Shown here in pieces: positions 32,207-39,837 of a stretch of 64,000 nucleotides of DNA. Position 1 is the stretch's first letter. Every line of letters starts with the position of its first letter. The DNA lies in IMG/VR virus record IMGVR_UViG_3300025009_001990, positions 1 through 64,000 of that record, one strand, 5' to 3'. The notes below the pieces were generated by a model. The model was not told the origin of the DNA. It saw only the letters and a list, made by a program, of their open reading frames with translations, and made no database searches. Both the position numbers and the translations under genes were made by a program. The DNA is from a virus.

Positions 32207-33534
32207 TGAAACCAGTTGTTAAAATCAAATTCAGTAACGGAGCTGGGAATAATATATTCCAGTATGTTTACGCCAGAATGTTGGCAGAATCTATCGGAGG
32301 AGTATTAAGCCATCCCGCCCTACCCGTTTTAGGAATTAAAGCAAATACTGTCAAATTCAATTCTAAATATCCTGTTGTTGAAGTGAATGGAAGTTCGAAA
32401 AATCCGGTAAATTATCATCAAATATTGAAAAATAAAAAAGTGGTGAATTATGATCTTAGAATATATCCGGAAGATTTCACATTGTATACACCGATACTGG
32501 ATGAGATTCGTTCTTGGTTTCCGGCAGTTGAGAGAATTAATGTTGATGATCTTTGTTTTCATTTGCGCCTTGGGGATCGTCTTATTATGCAAAGTACTTA
32601 CAAAGAGGAAAACTTTGTAAGTACTCAAGACTTCATTAAAGCAATTGATTCTTTCAATTTCAGGAAACTTCATATTGTTACCGATATGCCTGTCTGGCGT
32701 CCGATATTTGCTGGAGATGTAGACAGTTTCGTTTTTCATCGTGGAGTAAAACCAGAAAGTAGAATTGATTCACAAACAGCAGCAAGTTATTTCAATACTC
32801 TTTATGAGGGATTAATGCAATACGATCCGATTGTTCGAGTAGGAAATTCTGTTCAATCTGATTTTGAATACATGCGAGGATTTGATAAAATACTTTTCCA
32901 GCACGGTACATTAAGTTGGTGGGCAGCCGCTTTGAGTTATGCTTCTGAAGTCGCCCTTCTTGGTAGATGGAGGGGTTCAAAGAATATTAATCTTGGCTGG
33001 ACAGATATTCTCGGTTGGAGGCAATGGGGAAGATTAACTGCTCCATCACATGAATTGAAAGATAGACATCTTGCTCAACTTGCAAAGCAGCACGGATTAA
33101 GAACCTTTGTTGAGACAGGAACAAGAGGAGGAGCAGCGCTTGAAGCTCTTTCCGGACAGTTTGACAAAATGTATTCTGTCGAGCTTATTGAATCGGCTTA
33201 CAACAAGGTAAAAACAAAACTCAGGAATCATAAACACATTAAATTGTATTGCGGGGATAGTGCAAAAGTACTTCCGGAAATAATGAAGGAAATAAAAGAA
33301 CCTACATTGTTTTGGCTTGATGCTCATGATGGTCGAAAGCATACTCCGATATTAGATGAATTGAAAAGTATATTACCGTCAAAGCTTCACCATGTAATTG
33401 CTATTGATGATTTGAGATATTTTGGAACTGAGAAAGCATATCCTACTGTTGATACAATAACTGAATTGGTAAAACAATTACAGCCATCAGCTTATATCAG
33501 CTTTAAATTCGATTCAATAAGGATAATGTTATGA
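32206..33534 (+). CDS. Fused GT11-like glycosyltransferase and methyltransferase
   Basis: 442 residues. The N-terminal 270 resembles GT11 (alpha-1,2-fucosyltransferase-like): SNGAGNNIFQYVYARMLAE, CFHLRLGDRL and FQHGTLSWWAAALSYAS. The C-terminal 160 is a class I SAM methyltransferase-like domain: FVETGTRGGAALEAL, MYSVELIESAYNKV, LYCGDSAKVLPEIM and WLDAHDG. Fusion suggests sequential addition of a sugar and a methyl cap on the same glycan. Frame is continuous. Confidence 0.75.
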   Translation: MKPVVKIKFSNGAGNNIFQYVYARMLAESIGGVLSHPALPVLGIKANTVKFNSKYPVVEVNGSSKNPVNYHQILKNKKVVNYDLRIYPEDFTLYTPILDEIRSWFPAVERINVDDLCFHLRLGDRLIMQSTYKEENFVSTQDFIKAIDSFNFRKLHIVTDMPVWRPIFAGDVDSFVFHRGVKPESRIDSQTAASYFNTLYEGLMQYDPIVRVGNSVQSDFEYMRGFDKILFQHGTLSWWAAALSYASEVALLGRWRGSKNINLGWTDILGWRQWGRLTAPSHELKDRHLAQLAKQHGLRTFVETGTRGGAALEALSGQFDKMYSVELIESAYNKVKTKLRNHKHIKLYCGDSAKVLPEIMKEIKEPTLFWLDAHDGRKHTPILDELKSILPSKLHHVIAIDDLRYFGTEKAYPTVDTITELVKQLQPSAYISFKFDSIRIML

Positions 33535-33815
33535 GTAAAAACTCTCAAAAAAAATATGCTTTATTTGATCCAAAGACGGGACATGTTACCCAAATAAAAA
33601 GAAGCTATCTTGAAGAAGGTCATCAACCTACTATTTGCGGTGAACATATTGTACTGGCCAATTTAATTGTAGAATTGGTGGAAGATCCTATTGCACGTAA
33701 AAGGATTTTGGAAAAAGTAGACATTGTTTATGATATGGGAAAGAGAATGGGAGCGAAACTTGTTGAATATCATAATGCTTCAGGAAAAGGCGGTGGTTGG
33801 CGTGAAGGATATTGA
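33531..33815 (+). CDS. Small hypothetical protein, tandem paralogue 1
   Basis: 94 residues, ATGA overlap with the previous gene. The C-terminal half (HIVLANLIVELVEDP, ILEKVDIVYDMGKRM, AKLVEYHN) is matched by the next gene (NIILANFINNHPVMD, IILMELDKIYKSSKRM, LKLVEYKN). The pair is therefore a tandem duplication. Role unknown; embedded in the glycan gene run. Confidence 0.65.
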   Translation: MSKNSQKKYALFDPKTGHVTQIKRSYLEEGHQPTICGEHIVLANLIVELVEDPIARKRILEKVDIVYDMGKRMGAKLVEYHNASGKGGGWREGY

Positions 33816-34083
33816 TACAATACTCGATCCATATAAAGTAAGTATTTTTGATACCGACGGAAAACTCCTCCCTGTTCTCCCTAAGTTTCTTTTACCAAAT
33901 ATGGTAAATAAGATATGTGTTCAAAATATTATTCTCGCCAATTTCATAAATAATCATCCCGTAATGGATAGAGAAACAAAAACAATCATTTTGATGGAAC
34001 TGGACAAAATATACAAGAGCAGCAAACGAATGCATTTGAAATTGGTTGAATACAAAAATAAGAGGAAAGAGGAATCAAAATGA
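33802..34083 (+). CDS. Small hypothetical protein, tandem paralogue 2
   Basis: 93 residues from GTG 33802, which gives the same length as paralogue 1; a GTG three codons earlier is also possible, and AAGG lies about ten bases upstream. Ends in ATGA with the methyltransferase. Sequence similarity to 33531-33815 spans the last 50 residues. Start uncertain. Confidence 0.55.
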   Translation: MKDIDTILDPYKVSIFDTDGKLLPVLPKFLLPNMVNKICVQNIILANFINNHPVMDRETKTIILMELDKIYKSSKRMHLKLVEYKNKRKEESK

Positions 34084-34685
34084 TTCAATATAAAAAATTT
34101 GCTGATTATGAAGCTTATGTAAAAAAGCAAGGGGGCAAAATCTCTTTCAGTTTAGATAAAATTAAAGAAAAGAATAGTAGTAGACAGATTAAGTTCGAAT
34201 CGATTTTTAAGAAAGTAAAGAATGACTTTTTGAAGGGAAATATACTCTGTCTTGGGGCACGTACCGGGTGTGAGGTAGTAGCAGCAAGAAATTTAGGGTA
34301 TAAAAAGTCATTAGGTGTGGATCTTCATCCGGTTGGAGATTTGGTAGTAAAAGGGGATTGGCACAAATTACTTTTAGGGGTAAGCACTTTTGATAATGCT
34401 TTTTGCAATTCTCTTGACCATTGTTTTGATCTTCCGGCTTTTGTCCAGGAATTGAAAAGCGTTTTGAAACCAGGCGGAATATTTTATTTCATGGTTATGA
34501 AGAAAATGGCTCTTTCAACTGTTGAGGGAAGTATTTCTGATAGGATGGCTTCAAGGGCTTATGATTCAATGTTTTGGGATACTGAGCAGGATATAATTGA
34601 TGAGTTCGTTTCTCATGGATTTGAATTACGAAAAACATGGACAGATACCAAATGGTTTCATTGCATACTCAGGAACGTCAAATGA
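34080..34685 (+). CDS. SAM-dependent methyltransferase
   Basis: 201 residues. Class I fold: ILCLGARTGCEVVAARNLG (motif I), KSLGVDLHPVG (acidic loop), FDNAFCNSLDHCFDL (post-II) and LKPGGIFYFMVMKK. It resembles type 11 small-molecule or glycan methyltransferases rather than DNA methylases. Overlaps neighbours by ATGA at both ends. Confidence 0.8.
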   Translation: MIQYKKFADYEAYVKKQGGKISFSLDKIKEKNSSRQIKFESIFKKVKNDFLKGNILCLGARTGCEVVAARNLGYKKSLGVDLHPVGDLVVKGDWHKLLLGVSTFDNAFCNSLDHCFDLPAFVQELKSVLKPGGIFYFMVMKKMALSTVEGSISDRMASRAYDSMFWDTEQDIIDEFVSHGFELRKTWTDTKWFHCILRNVK

Positions 34686-36223
34686 TTAATATAGTTTGCT
34701 GGAAATGGAATCCAATCGAAGGATTACCAACCACAAAAAAGAATCAGAAATATAGTTTTAAGCATGTGAATGCACTATATGAGATGCTTGTTAGGAATGT
34801 AACAATTCCGTTCAAGCTTATTTGTGTGACTGATCATTCTGAAGGAATTATTCCTGAAGTTGAAATTATTCCGTTATGGGATGAGTTCCGAGATAAAGGC
34901 GGTTGTTTTGTTCGTCTTACTTGTTTTAAAAAAGATTTCAGATTATTTGGGGAAAGATTTTGGTCAATTGACCTTGATTGTATAATTACTGGAAATATCA
35001 ACCATCTTTTAACTCGTGAAGAAGATTTTTTGATTTGGGCGCCAGAAAGATCCAGAATAAGTAAACGGGTAACTCCATATTGTGGAAGTCTTTTTATGTT
35101 GAAAGCAGGAAGTCATCCAGAGGTTTATGATTATTTCCGTCCAGGTTCGTTTAGCGTAAATCGACATAATCAATATTTAGGGGGGACTGATCAAAAACAA
35201 ATAGCCAGAACAGTTCAAAATGGAAAAACAATAGGACAAACAGAAGGAATATATAATTTTATTCCAGATATTTCCATTCATGATAAAGTTCCTGAGAATG
35301 CTTGTATTATGTTTTTTAATGGAAAGTTTCTTCCTGACAGCATTGGATTGTTGAGGGAATTTCCGTGGATTGGAGAACATTATCCAGCAGCAGGAACAGG
35401 AGTTGATAGATATAAAAGGCACACTGAAGAAGATTTACTCAGAAGGGAAAGAGTTGCGGCAAACAGACAATTAAAGAAAGAAGGAATTAAGATACAAAAA
35501 GAATTGAAACCAATAGATCCAAATCCATTAATTAATTTTATTATCTATTGGTGGGGAAATTGGCCTAACGGAAATTCTCAACTTGGAATTAATTATATAA
35601 ACAAATTAGCAAAAGGGATCAAAAATAATATTCCAATTGATTTGAGATATAAGATAGTTTTGTTTACTGACGATGAAAATATTCAAATCGAAAATGTTGA
35701 AATAAGAAAATTGGATGTTCCGGTTGATCTGAAGTGGAATCTCAAAAAGATGTTTATGTATTCAAAACAAGCAAATTTAGAAGGATATTCCATTTGTTTT
35801 GATTTGGATACTATAATTACTGGAAGTTTGGAACCGTTAATAAAAGCAACAATCGAAAACAATAAAAATATTATAACATGTCAAGCAGCTTATAAACCAA
35901 AATGTATCGGCGGAAGTATTGTTGGATTTAAATCATGTGATAATCTTGAAAGGCTTTTGTGGAATCCTATTCTGAAAAACAGAGATTTAATTGAAAGAAG
36001 AACGAAAGGGTCAGAGAGATTCTATTTTCAAATGGTATTGGGGATAAGGAAAGTTTCTTTCTGGGAAAATGTCATTCCAGGAAAAGTATTATCATATAAG
36101 AGGGATTGTAAAAATGGACTTCCTGTTGATTCTGCTATTGTTCGATTTCATGGAAATCCTCGGCCGCATGAAGTACGTGATACATGGGTAAAAAGATATT
36201 GGATAGGTGAAAATGATGATTGA
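34682..36223 (+). CDS. Two-domain glycosyltransferase (duplicated GT8-like fold)
   Basis: 513 residues from ATG 34682 (ATGA overlap). Two homologous halves: residues 1-250 with INIVCWKW, FKLICVTD, SIDLDCIITGN; and residues 290-513 with INFIIYWWGNW, YKIVLFTDD, CFDLDTIITGS. Each DxD-type motif (DLDCI, DLDTI) is expected to bind a metal and nucleotide sugar. An internal duplication giving two active sites suggests processive or dual-sugar addition. Confidence 0.8.
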   Translation: MINIVCWKWNPIEGLPTTKKNQKYSFKHVNALYEMLVRNVTIPFKLICVTDHSEGIIPEVEIIPLWDEFRDKGGCFVRLTCFKKDFRLFGERFWSIDLDCIITGNINHLLTREEDFLIWAPERSRISKRVTPYCGSLFMLKAGSHPEVYDYFRPGSFSVNRHNQYLGGTDQKQIARTVQNGKTIGQTEGIYNFIPDISIHDKVPENACIMFFNGKFLPDSIGLLREFPWIGEHYPAAGTGVDRYKRHTEEDLLRRERVAANRQLKKEGIKIQKELKPIDPNPLINFIIYWWGNWPNGNSQLGINYINKLAKGIKNNIPIDLRYKIVLFTDDENIQIENVEIRKLDVPVDLKWNLKKMFMYSKQANLEGYSICFDLDTIITGSLEPLIKATIENNKNIITCQAAYKPKCIGGSIVGFKSCDNLERLLWNPILKNRDLIERRTKGSERFYFQMVLGIRKVSFWENVIPGKVLSYKRDCKNGLPVDSAIVRFHGNPRPHEVRDTWVKRYWIGENDD

Positions 36224-36887
36224 TCCGATTATTATAACAGGTGCTGCCCGCTCTGGAACATCGATGACTGCTGGAATGATTAATATTTGTGGTGCATTTG
36301 GCGGGGATATGTTTGGGCCGAATGAGTTTAATCAGAAGGGAATGTTTGAGAATCGTGAAATAAGACAGGATATCGTAAAACCTTATTTAAAAAAGATTGG
36401 TGTCGATCCATTAGGACAAAGGCCATTACCTAATAATAGACAAATATTCGAATTATCTCCAAGACAAATTGAAGTTTGGAAAAAGTTGATTACTGAATCG
36501 ATGATAAAGCAGGGGTACAAAGATGGTCCATGGTTTTATAAAGGAGCAAAGTGCTGTTTAGTTTGGTATCTTTGGTCAATGGCTTTTCCTACTGCAAAAT
36601 GGGTTATTGTTCGAAGAAACGATAGAGATATTGCAAAAAGTTGTTTGAAAACTCGATTTATGAGAGCTTATAAAGATGAACAAGGTTGGATGGATTGGGT
36701 TCAGGAACATAAAAAGAGATTTAACGAAATGAAAATTGTTGGGTTAAACATATTCGAGTTCTGGCCATCGACAGCAATAAAAGGAGATTTTTCATCTGCA
36801 AAAGAAATGGTCGAATGGCTTGGATTGAATTGGCAGGATAAACTTTGCAGGGCTTTTGTCGATCCTAAATTATATTCGAAATTTTGA
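36213..36887 (+). CDS. PAPS-dependent sulfotransferase-like protein
   Basis: 224 residues (ATG 36213; GTG 36207 and ATG 36216 are alternatives). The N-terminal IIITGAARSGTSMTAGMI is the 5'-phosphosulfate-binding loop and KWVIVRRNDRDIAKSCLKT matches the 3'-phosphate-binding site. It would transfer sulfate from PAPS to a glycan or protein. An APS kinase that makes PAPS is encoded at 62795-63328. Last gene of the glycan island. Confidence 0.82.
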   Translation: MMIDPIIITGAARSGTSMTAGMINICGAFGGDMFGPNEFNQKGMFENREIRQDIVKPYLKKIGVDPLGQRPLPNNRQIFELSPRQIEVWKKLITESMIKQGYKDGPWFYKGAKCCLVWYLWSMAFPTAKWVIVRRNDRDIAKSCLKTRFMRAYKDEQGWMDWVQEHKKRFNEMKIVGLNIFEFWPSTAIKGDFSSAKEMVEWLGLNWQDKLCRAFVDPKLYSKF

Positions 36888-36901
36888 TTGGAGAATAGGT
36901 T

Positions 36902-37276
36902 ATGGCAAATAGAGTTACAGACGATGAAGTGTTTGAGATAATCGAAACATCATTGACCGATATAGATGTTTTTATTAATACTGCGAATTTAATGGTAACT
37001 GGATATCTCACGGGAAAAGGCTTGTCTGATGCTACATTGAAAGAAATTGAAAAGTATATCTCAGCACACATTCTTTCTTTGCGTGATCCTAGGACGAAAT
37101 CTGTAGGCGTGGATGTGCTATCCGAATCTTATCAAGGTCAGTGGGGATTAGGATTGAACGGAACGTCTTATGGACAGACTGCGATATTACTCGATACAAG
37201 CGGAACTTTGGGAATGTTGGCTAAAAACGGATTTGCTCAGGCATCTTCTATGAACGTGATAGGGTGGCATGAATGA
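36902..37276 (+). CDS. Head-tail connector protein
   Basis: 124 residues, all-helical start (VTDDEVFEIIETSLTDIDVFI, ISAHILSLRD) and a Gly-rich end, as in gp6/DUF4054-like adaptors that dock under the portal. GGAGAATAGGTT precedes the ATG. Next to three more head-tail joining genes. Confidence 0.7.
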   Translation: MANRVTDDEVFEIIETSLTDIDVFINTANLMVTGYLTGKGLSDATLKEIEKYISAHILSLRDPRTKSVGVDVLSESYQGQWGLGLNGTSYGQTAILLDTSGTLGMLAKNGFAQASSMNVIGWHE

Positions 37277-37632
37277 ATCTCCAAAAGTATTTGAATCAGA
37301 CAGCAGTTTATTGGGCGAATCCTGTTTCTGACGGGTTAGGTGGGTATACCTATTCTGATCCTGTCGAAGTCGATGTAAGGTGGACAGATAAGCAGGAAAA
37401 AGTATTGTCTGCCGGATTGTCTGCTGAAAATACTGTTGAAGAAATTCTTTCCAAATCCGTTATCCTAGCTGAATCGGATTTTGATACTCAAGGTCGAATG
37501 TTTTTGGGAACTTTAATTGATTTAGAAAGCGATAATCTTCCTGGATCAGTAAATGCTTTGACAATTGTTACTGTTGATAAGATCCCGACAATTAACGCAA
37601 CTCAATTTTTGAGAAAAGTGTATTTGATATGA
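37273..37632 (+). CDS. Head closure / head-tail joining protein
   Basis: 119 residues, small beta-barrel type (AVYWANPVSDGLGGYTYSDPVEVDVRW) like SPP1 gp16/lambda FII proteins that plug the DNA channel and bind the tail. ATGA overlaps on both sides. Confidence 0.7.
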   Translation: MNLQKYLNQTAVYWANPVSDGLGGYTYSDPVEVDVRWTDKQEKVLSAGLSAENTVEEILSKSVILAESDFDTQGRMFLGTLIDLESDNLPGSVNALTIVTVDKIPTINATQFLRKVYLI

Positions 37633-38144
37633 ATGAATTGATTGGATTGAATGAAGTTCTTCGTAGGTTGAACAAAACGATTGACGATATTGAACTTCAC
37701 ACGAAAGAAGGATTGACAGAAGCTGCATTGGTCGTAAAAGCTGATTCGGTCAGAAAAACTCCAATTGATTATGGCAATTTAAGATCAAGTGCTTTTATTA
37801 TGGTTACTGATAATCCAGCAGACAATCAAAGCCCATCATTTAAAGGACCAGAAGCAGCAAAGGCTCAAGCAGATCATTCAAGAGGACTTTCAGAAGGAAG
37901 AGGAATCGTCAATAAGGGAAAACATATTTACAATGCTATTGTCGGATATACAGCTAATTACGCTTTTTGGGTCCATGAGATGCTAATGTTACATGCCGGA
38001 GAACTTCGACCATCAAGAAGAGGAAATAAAAAAAGAGGAGTATTTTGGCAAGGCGGCGAGAATCAATTTCTTCTTAAATCACTATTGAAAAATAAGGGAA
38101 GGATACTGCAAATACTTGTTAAGTGGGCGAGGATAAAGAGATGA
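37629..38144 (+). CDS. HK97 gp10-like tail completion protein
   Basis: 171 residues. The helical start EGLTEAALVVKADSVRKTPIDYGNLRSSAF and GYTANYAFWVHE are the HK97 gp10/neck-protein signature. It joins the head adaptor to the tail. ATGA overlaps with both neighbours. Confidence 0.8.
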   Translation: MNELIGLNEVLRRLNKTIDDIELHTKEGLTEAALVVKADSVRKTPIDYGNLRSSAFIMVTDNPADNQSPSFKGPEAAKAQADHSRGLSEGRGIVNKGKHIYNAIVGYTANYAFWVHEMLMLHAGELRPSRRGNKKRGVFWQGGENQFLLKSLLKNKGRILQILVKWARIKR

Positions 38145-38548
38145 ATCCAGCATCAATTGATTTCAAGGACTATTTATTGACATATTCAGCATTGTCTTCT
38201 GCTGAAATTGATTTTATATTAGGAACAAATTTGTTTGTTGGACTTCTTCCGGATTTGTCTTCAGGAATTTGCACCTGTTTATTCGAATCTGCCGGAATGA
38301 CTCCTGAACCTAATGATATTCGTCAGCCTTCTATTCAAATCTTAACGAGGGGAATTCAAGGAGGATATATTCCAGCCTATTCTGAAATAGAAACAATCTG
38401 CAATATCTTTCATGAATTGACAAACGAAACAATTAACAGTACGCGATATATCCAGATTAGAAAAATAAATGATATAACACACGTAGGAAATGATGAAAAA
38501 GGTAGACCGATATTTAGTTGTACGTTAAGCGCAATGCGCACAGAATAA
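38141..38548 (+). CDS. Tail terminator / minor capsid-like protein
   Basis: 135 residues from ATG 38141 (ATGA). IRQPSIQILTRGIQGGYIPAYSEIETICNIFHEL and later INDITHVGNDEKGRPIFSCTLSA fit the tail-terminator/Minor_capsid_3 type that caps the tail tube. Directly before the tail tube gene, as expected. Confidence 0.72.
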   Translation: MNPASIDFKDYLLTYSALSSAEIDFILGTNLFVGLLPDLSSGICTCLFESAGMTPEPNDIRQPSIQILTRGIQGGYIPAYSEIETICNIFHELTNETINSTRYIQIRKINDITHVGNDEKGRPIFSCTLSAMRTE

Positions 38549-38571
38549 CAATCCTGATAAGGAGAATTGAA

Positions 38572-38994
38572 ATGAGTTCAGAGGCAATCAGTGGCGTAGG
38601 AACAATTTTTAAAAGATCGGATATGGAAAGTTCTCCGACTTTTAATGCAATCGCAGAAATTAACAGTGTGCAAGGGCCGGACAAAAGCAGGGCTGTAATT
38701 GATGTTACCCATCTTGGAAGTACAGGTGGATATCGGGAATTTATTGCCGCATTCAGGGATGGGGGTCAGGTAGTTTTGGAGATGAACTTTACGCGTGATA
38801 CGTATTTGGATATGAATGATGATTATGAGATTGATACTCGTGTTGATTATCAAATCGTTCTCCCGGATACCGGAAATACAACCCTTGAGTTTTCAGGGCT
38901 TGTTATAAATCTTGGTCTTGGAATTCCCTTGGATAACAAAATTACAGCACCAGTAACGATTAAGATTTCAGGGCCGGTAACAATCACTTCATAA
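38572..38994 (+). CDS. Major tail tube protein
   Basis: 140 residues from ATG 38572 after TAAGGAGAATTGAA. Sequence fits siphovirus tube proteins: GVGTIFKRSDMESSPTF, DVTHLGSTGGYREFIAAFRD, GGQVVLEMNFTRD and the beta-rich end APVTIKISGPVT. It forms hexameric rings of the long non-contractile tail. Confidence 0.85.
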   Translation: MSSEAISGVGTIFKRSDMESSPTFNAIAEINSVQGPDKSRAVIDVTHLGSTGGYREFIAAFRDGGQVVLEMNFTRDTYLDMNDDYEIDTRVDYQIVLPDTGNTTLEFSGLVINLGLGIPLDNKITAPVTIKISGPVTITS

Positions 38995-39040
38995 CAATTA
39001 ACAAACCAGAAGTATATAAAACCAAGTAATGGAGTTAAAA

Positions 39041-39448
39041 ATGGAAAATCAAGAAATGAAAGTACTGACAAAAAAAGACATTCTCCGAGTTACTGAATTG
39101 AAACGGCAGATGGTAGATGTCCCTGAATGGGGTGGTGCTGTTTGTGTTCAGGAGATGACAGGAGAAGCCAGGGCTGAATATGACAAATGGCTTGTTGAAA
39201 AAGGAAATGTGGGGGGGATGAGGATCAGGGTTTTGATTGCTACTGTAATCGATCCCGAAAATGGAAAACAATTATTCTCCGAGTTGGATATTCCGGATTT
39301 GCTTTCAAAATCATCTTTGGCAATTGAAAGAATATCAGATGTTGGCGGTGATCTTTCCGGCTTGAGCGATAAAGCAAAAGGAGAGCAAATAAAAAACTCC
39401 GAAACAGTTCCGAACGTCGATTTGCCTTCCGACTCTGTAGAGAGTTAG
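39041..39448 (+). CDS. Tail assembly chaperone (G-like, zero-frame product)
   Basis: 135 residues from ATG 39041 with TGGAG seven bases upstream; ATG 39029 has no ribosome site. Similar in size and place to lambda gpG: helical with acidic segments. Its last quarter contains a slippery heptamer (39391-39397) that lets ribosomes enter the downstream frame. Chaperones the tape measure during tail assembly. Confidence 0.8.
   Translation: MENQEMKVLTKKDILRVTELKRQMVDVPEWGGAVCVQEMTGEARAEYDKWLVEKGNVGGMRIRVLIATVIDPENGKQLFSELDIPDLLSKSSLAIERISDVGGDLSGLSDKAKGEQIKNSETVPNVDLPSDSVES
39391..39397 (+). promoter_or_regulatory. Programmed -1 frameshift site A AAA AAC
   Basis: In the frame of the 39041 gene the codons read ATA AAA AAC, giving a perfect X XXY YYZ heptamer. 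After a -1 slip translation continues at 39397 with CTC CGA in the frame of 39397-39837, open with no stop. A small GTCG/CGAC stem lies downstream near 39415-39433. Confidence 0.88.
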
Positions 39449-39837
39449 GTTATGCTCATCCTGATTATTTATTCCAACATCTCACATCTAGTCAATTTTC
39501 AGAGTGGATGGCTTATGAGATGTTGGAACCGTTCGGGGCTGAACACGAGAGAAATTTAGCAAATTGGCAATGTATGACAACAGCCAATTTTTCACAAATG
39601 ATGGTAAAGAATGAAAAAGGAGAAAGAAAGCTTTGGGAACCATCGGATTTTATTCCTAATCCGATTGAGGAACCGAAAAAAGTTGAGATAAAGAAAAAGC
39701 AAAGTACTGAAGAATTGAAAACGGCTTTGTTGGGACTTGCATCGAATAGTAAAAGAATCGAAGATAAGAAAGCAAAAATCGCAGCCAGAGCAGCAAAAAA
39801 AGTAATGAATAGGAAACTACGGAGAGAAAGAAAATGA
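39397..39837 (+). CDS. Tail assembly chaperone frameshift extension (T part of GT)
   Basis: This frame has no convincing start of its own before ATG 39508, and homology to gpT-type sequence begins upstream of that ATG (FAFRLCRELGYAHPDYLF, SSQFSEWMAYEMLEPFG). It is therefore read as a -1 fusion: residues from 39041-39397 joined to 39397-39837. The end is basic and helical and overlaps the tape measure gene by ATGA. Confidence 0.85.
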   Translation, partial: LRNSSERRFAFRLCRELGYAHPDYLFQHLTSSQFSEWMAYEMLEPFGAEHERNLANWQCMTTANFSQMMVKNEKGERKLWEPSDFIPNPIEEPKKVEIKKKQSTEELKTALLGLASNSKRIEDKKAKIAARAAKKVMNRKLRRERK

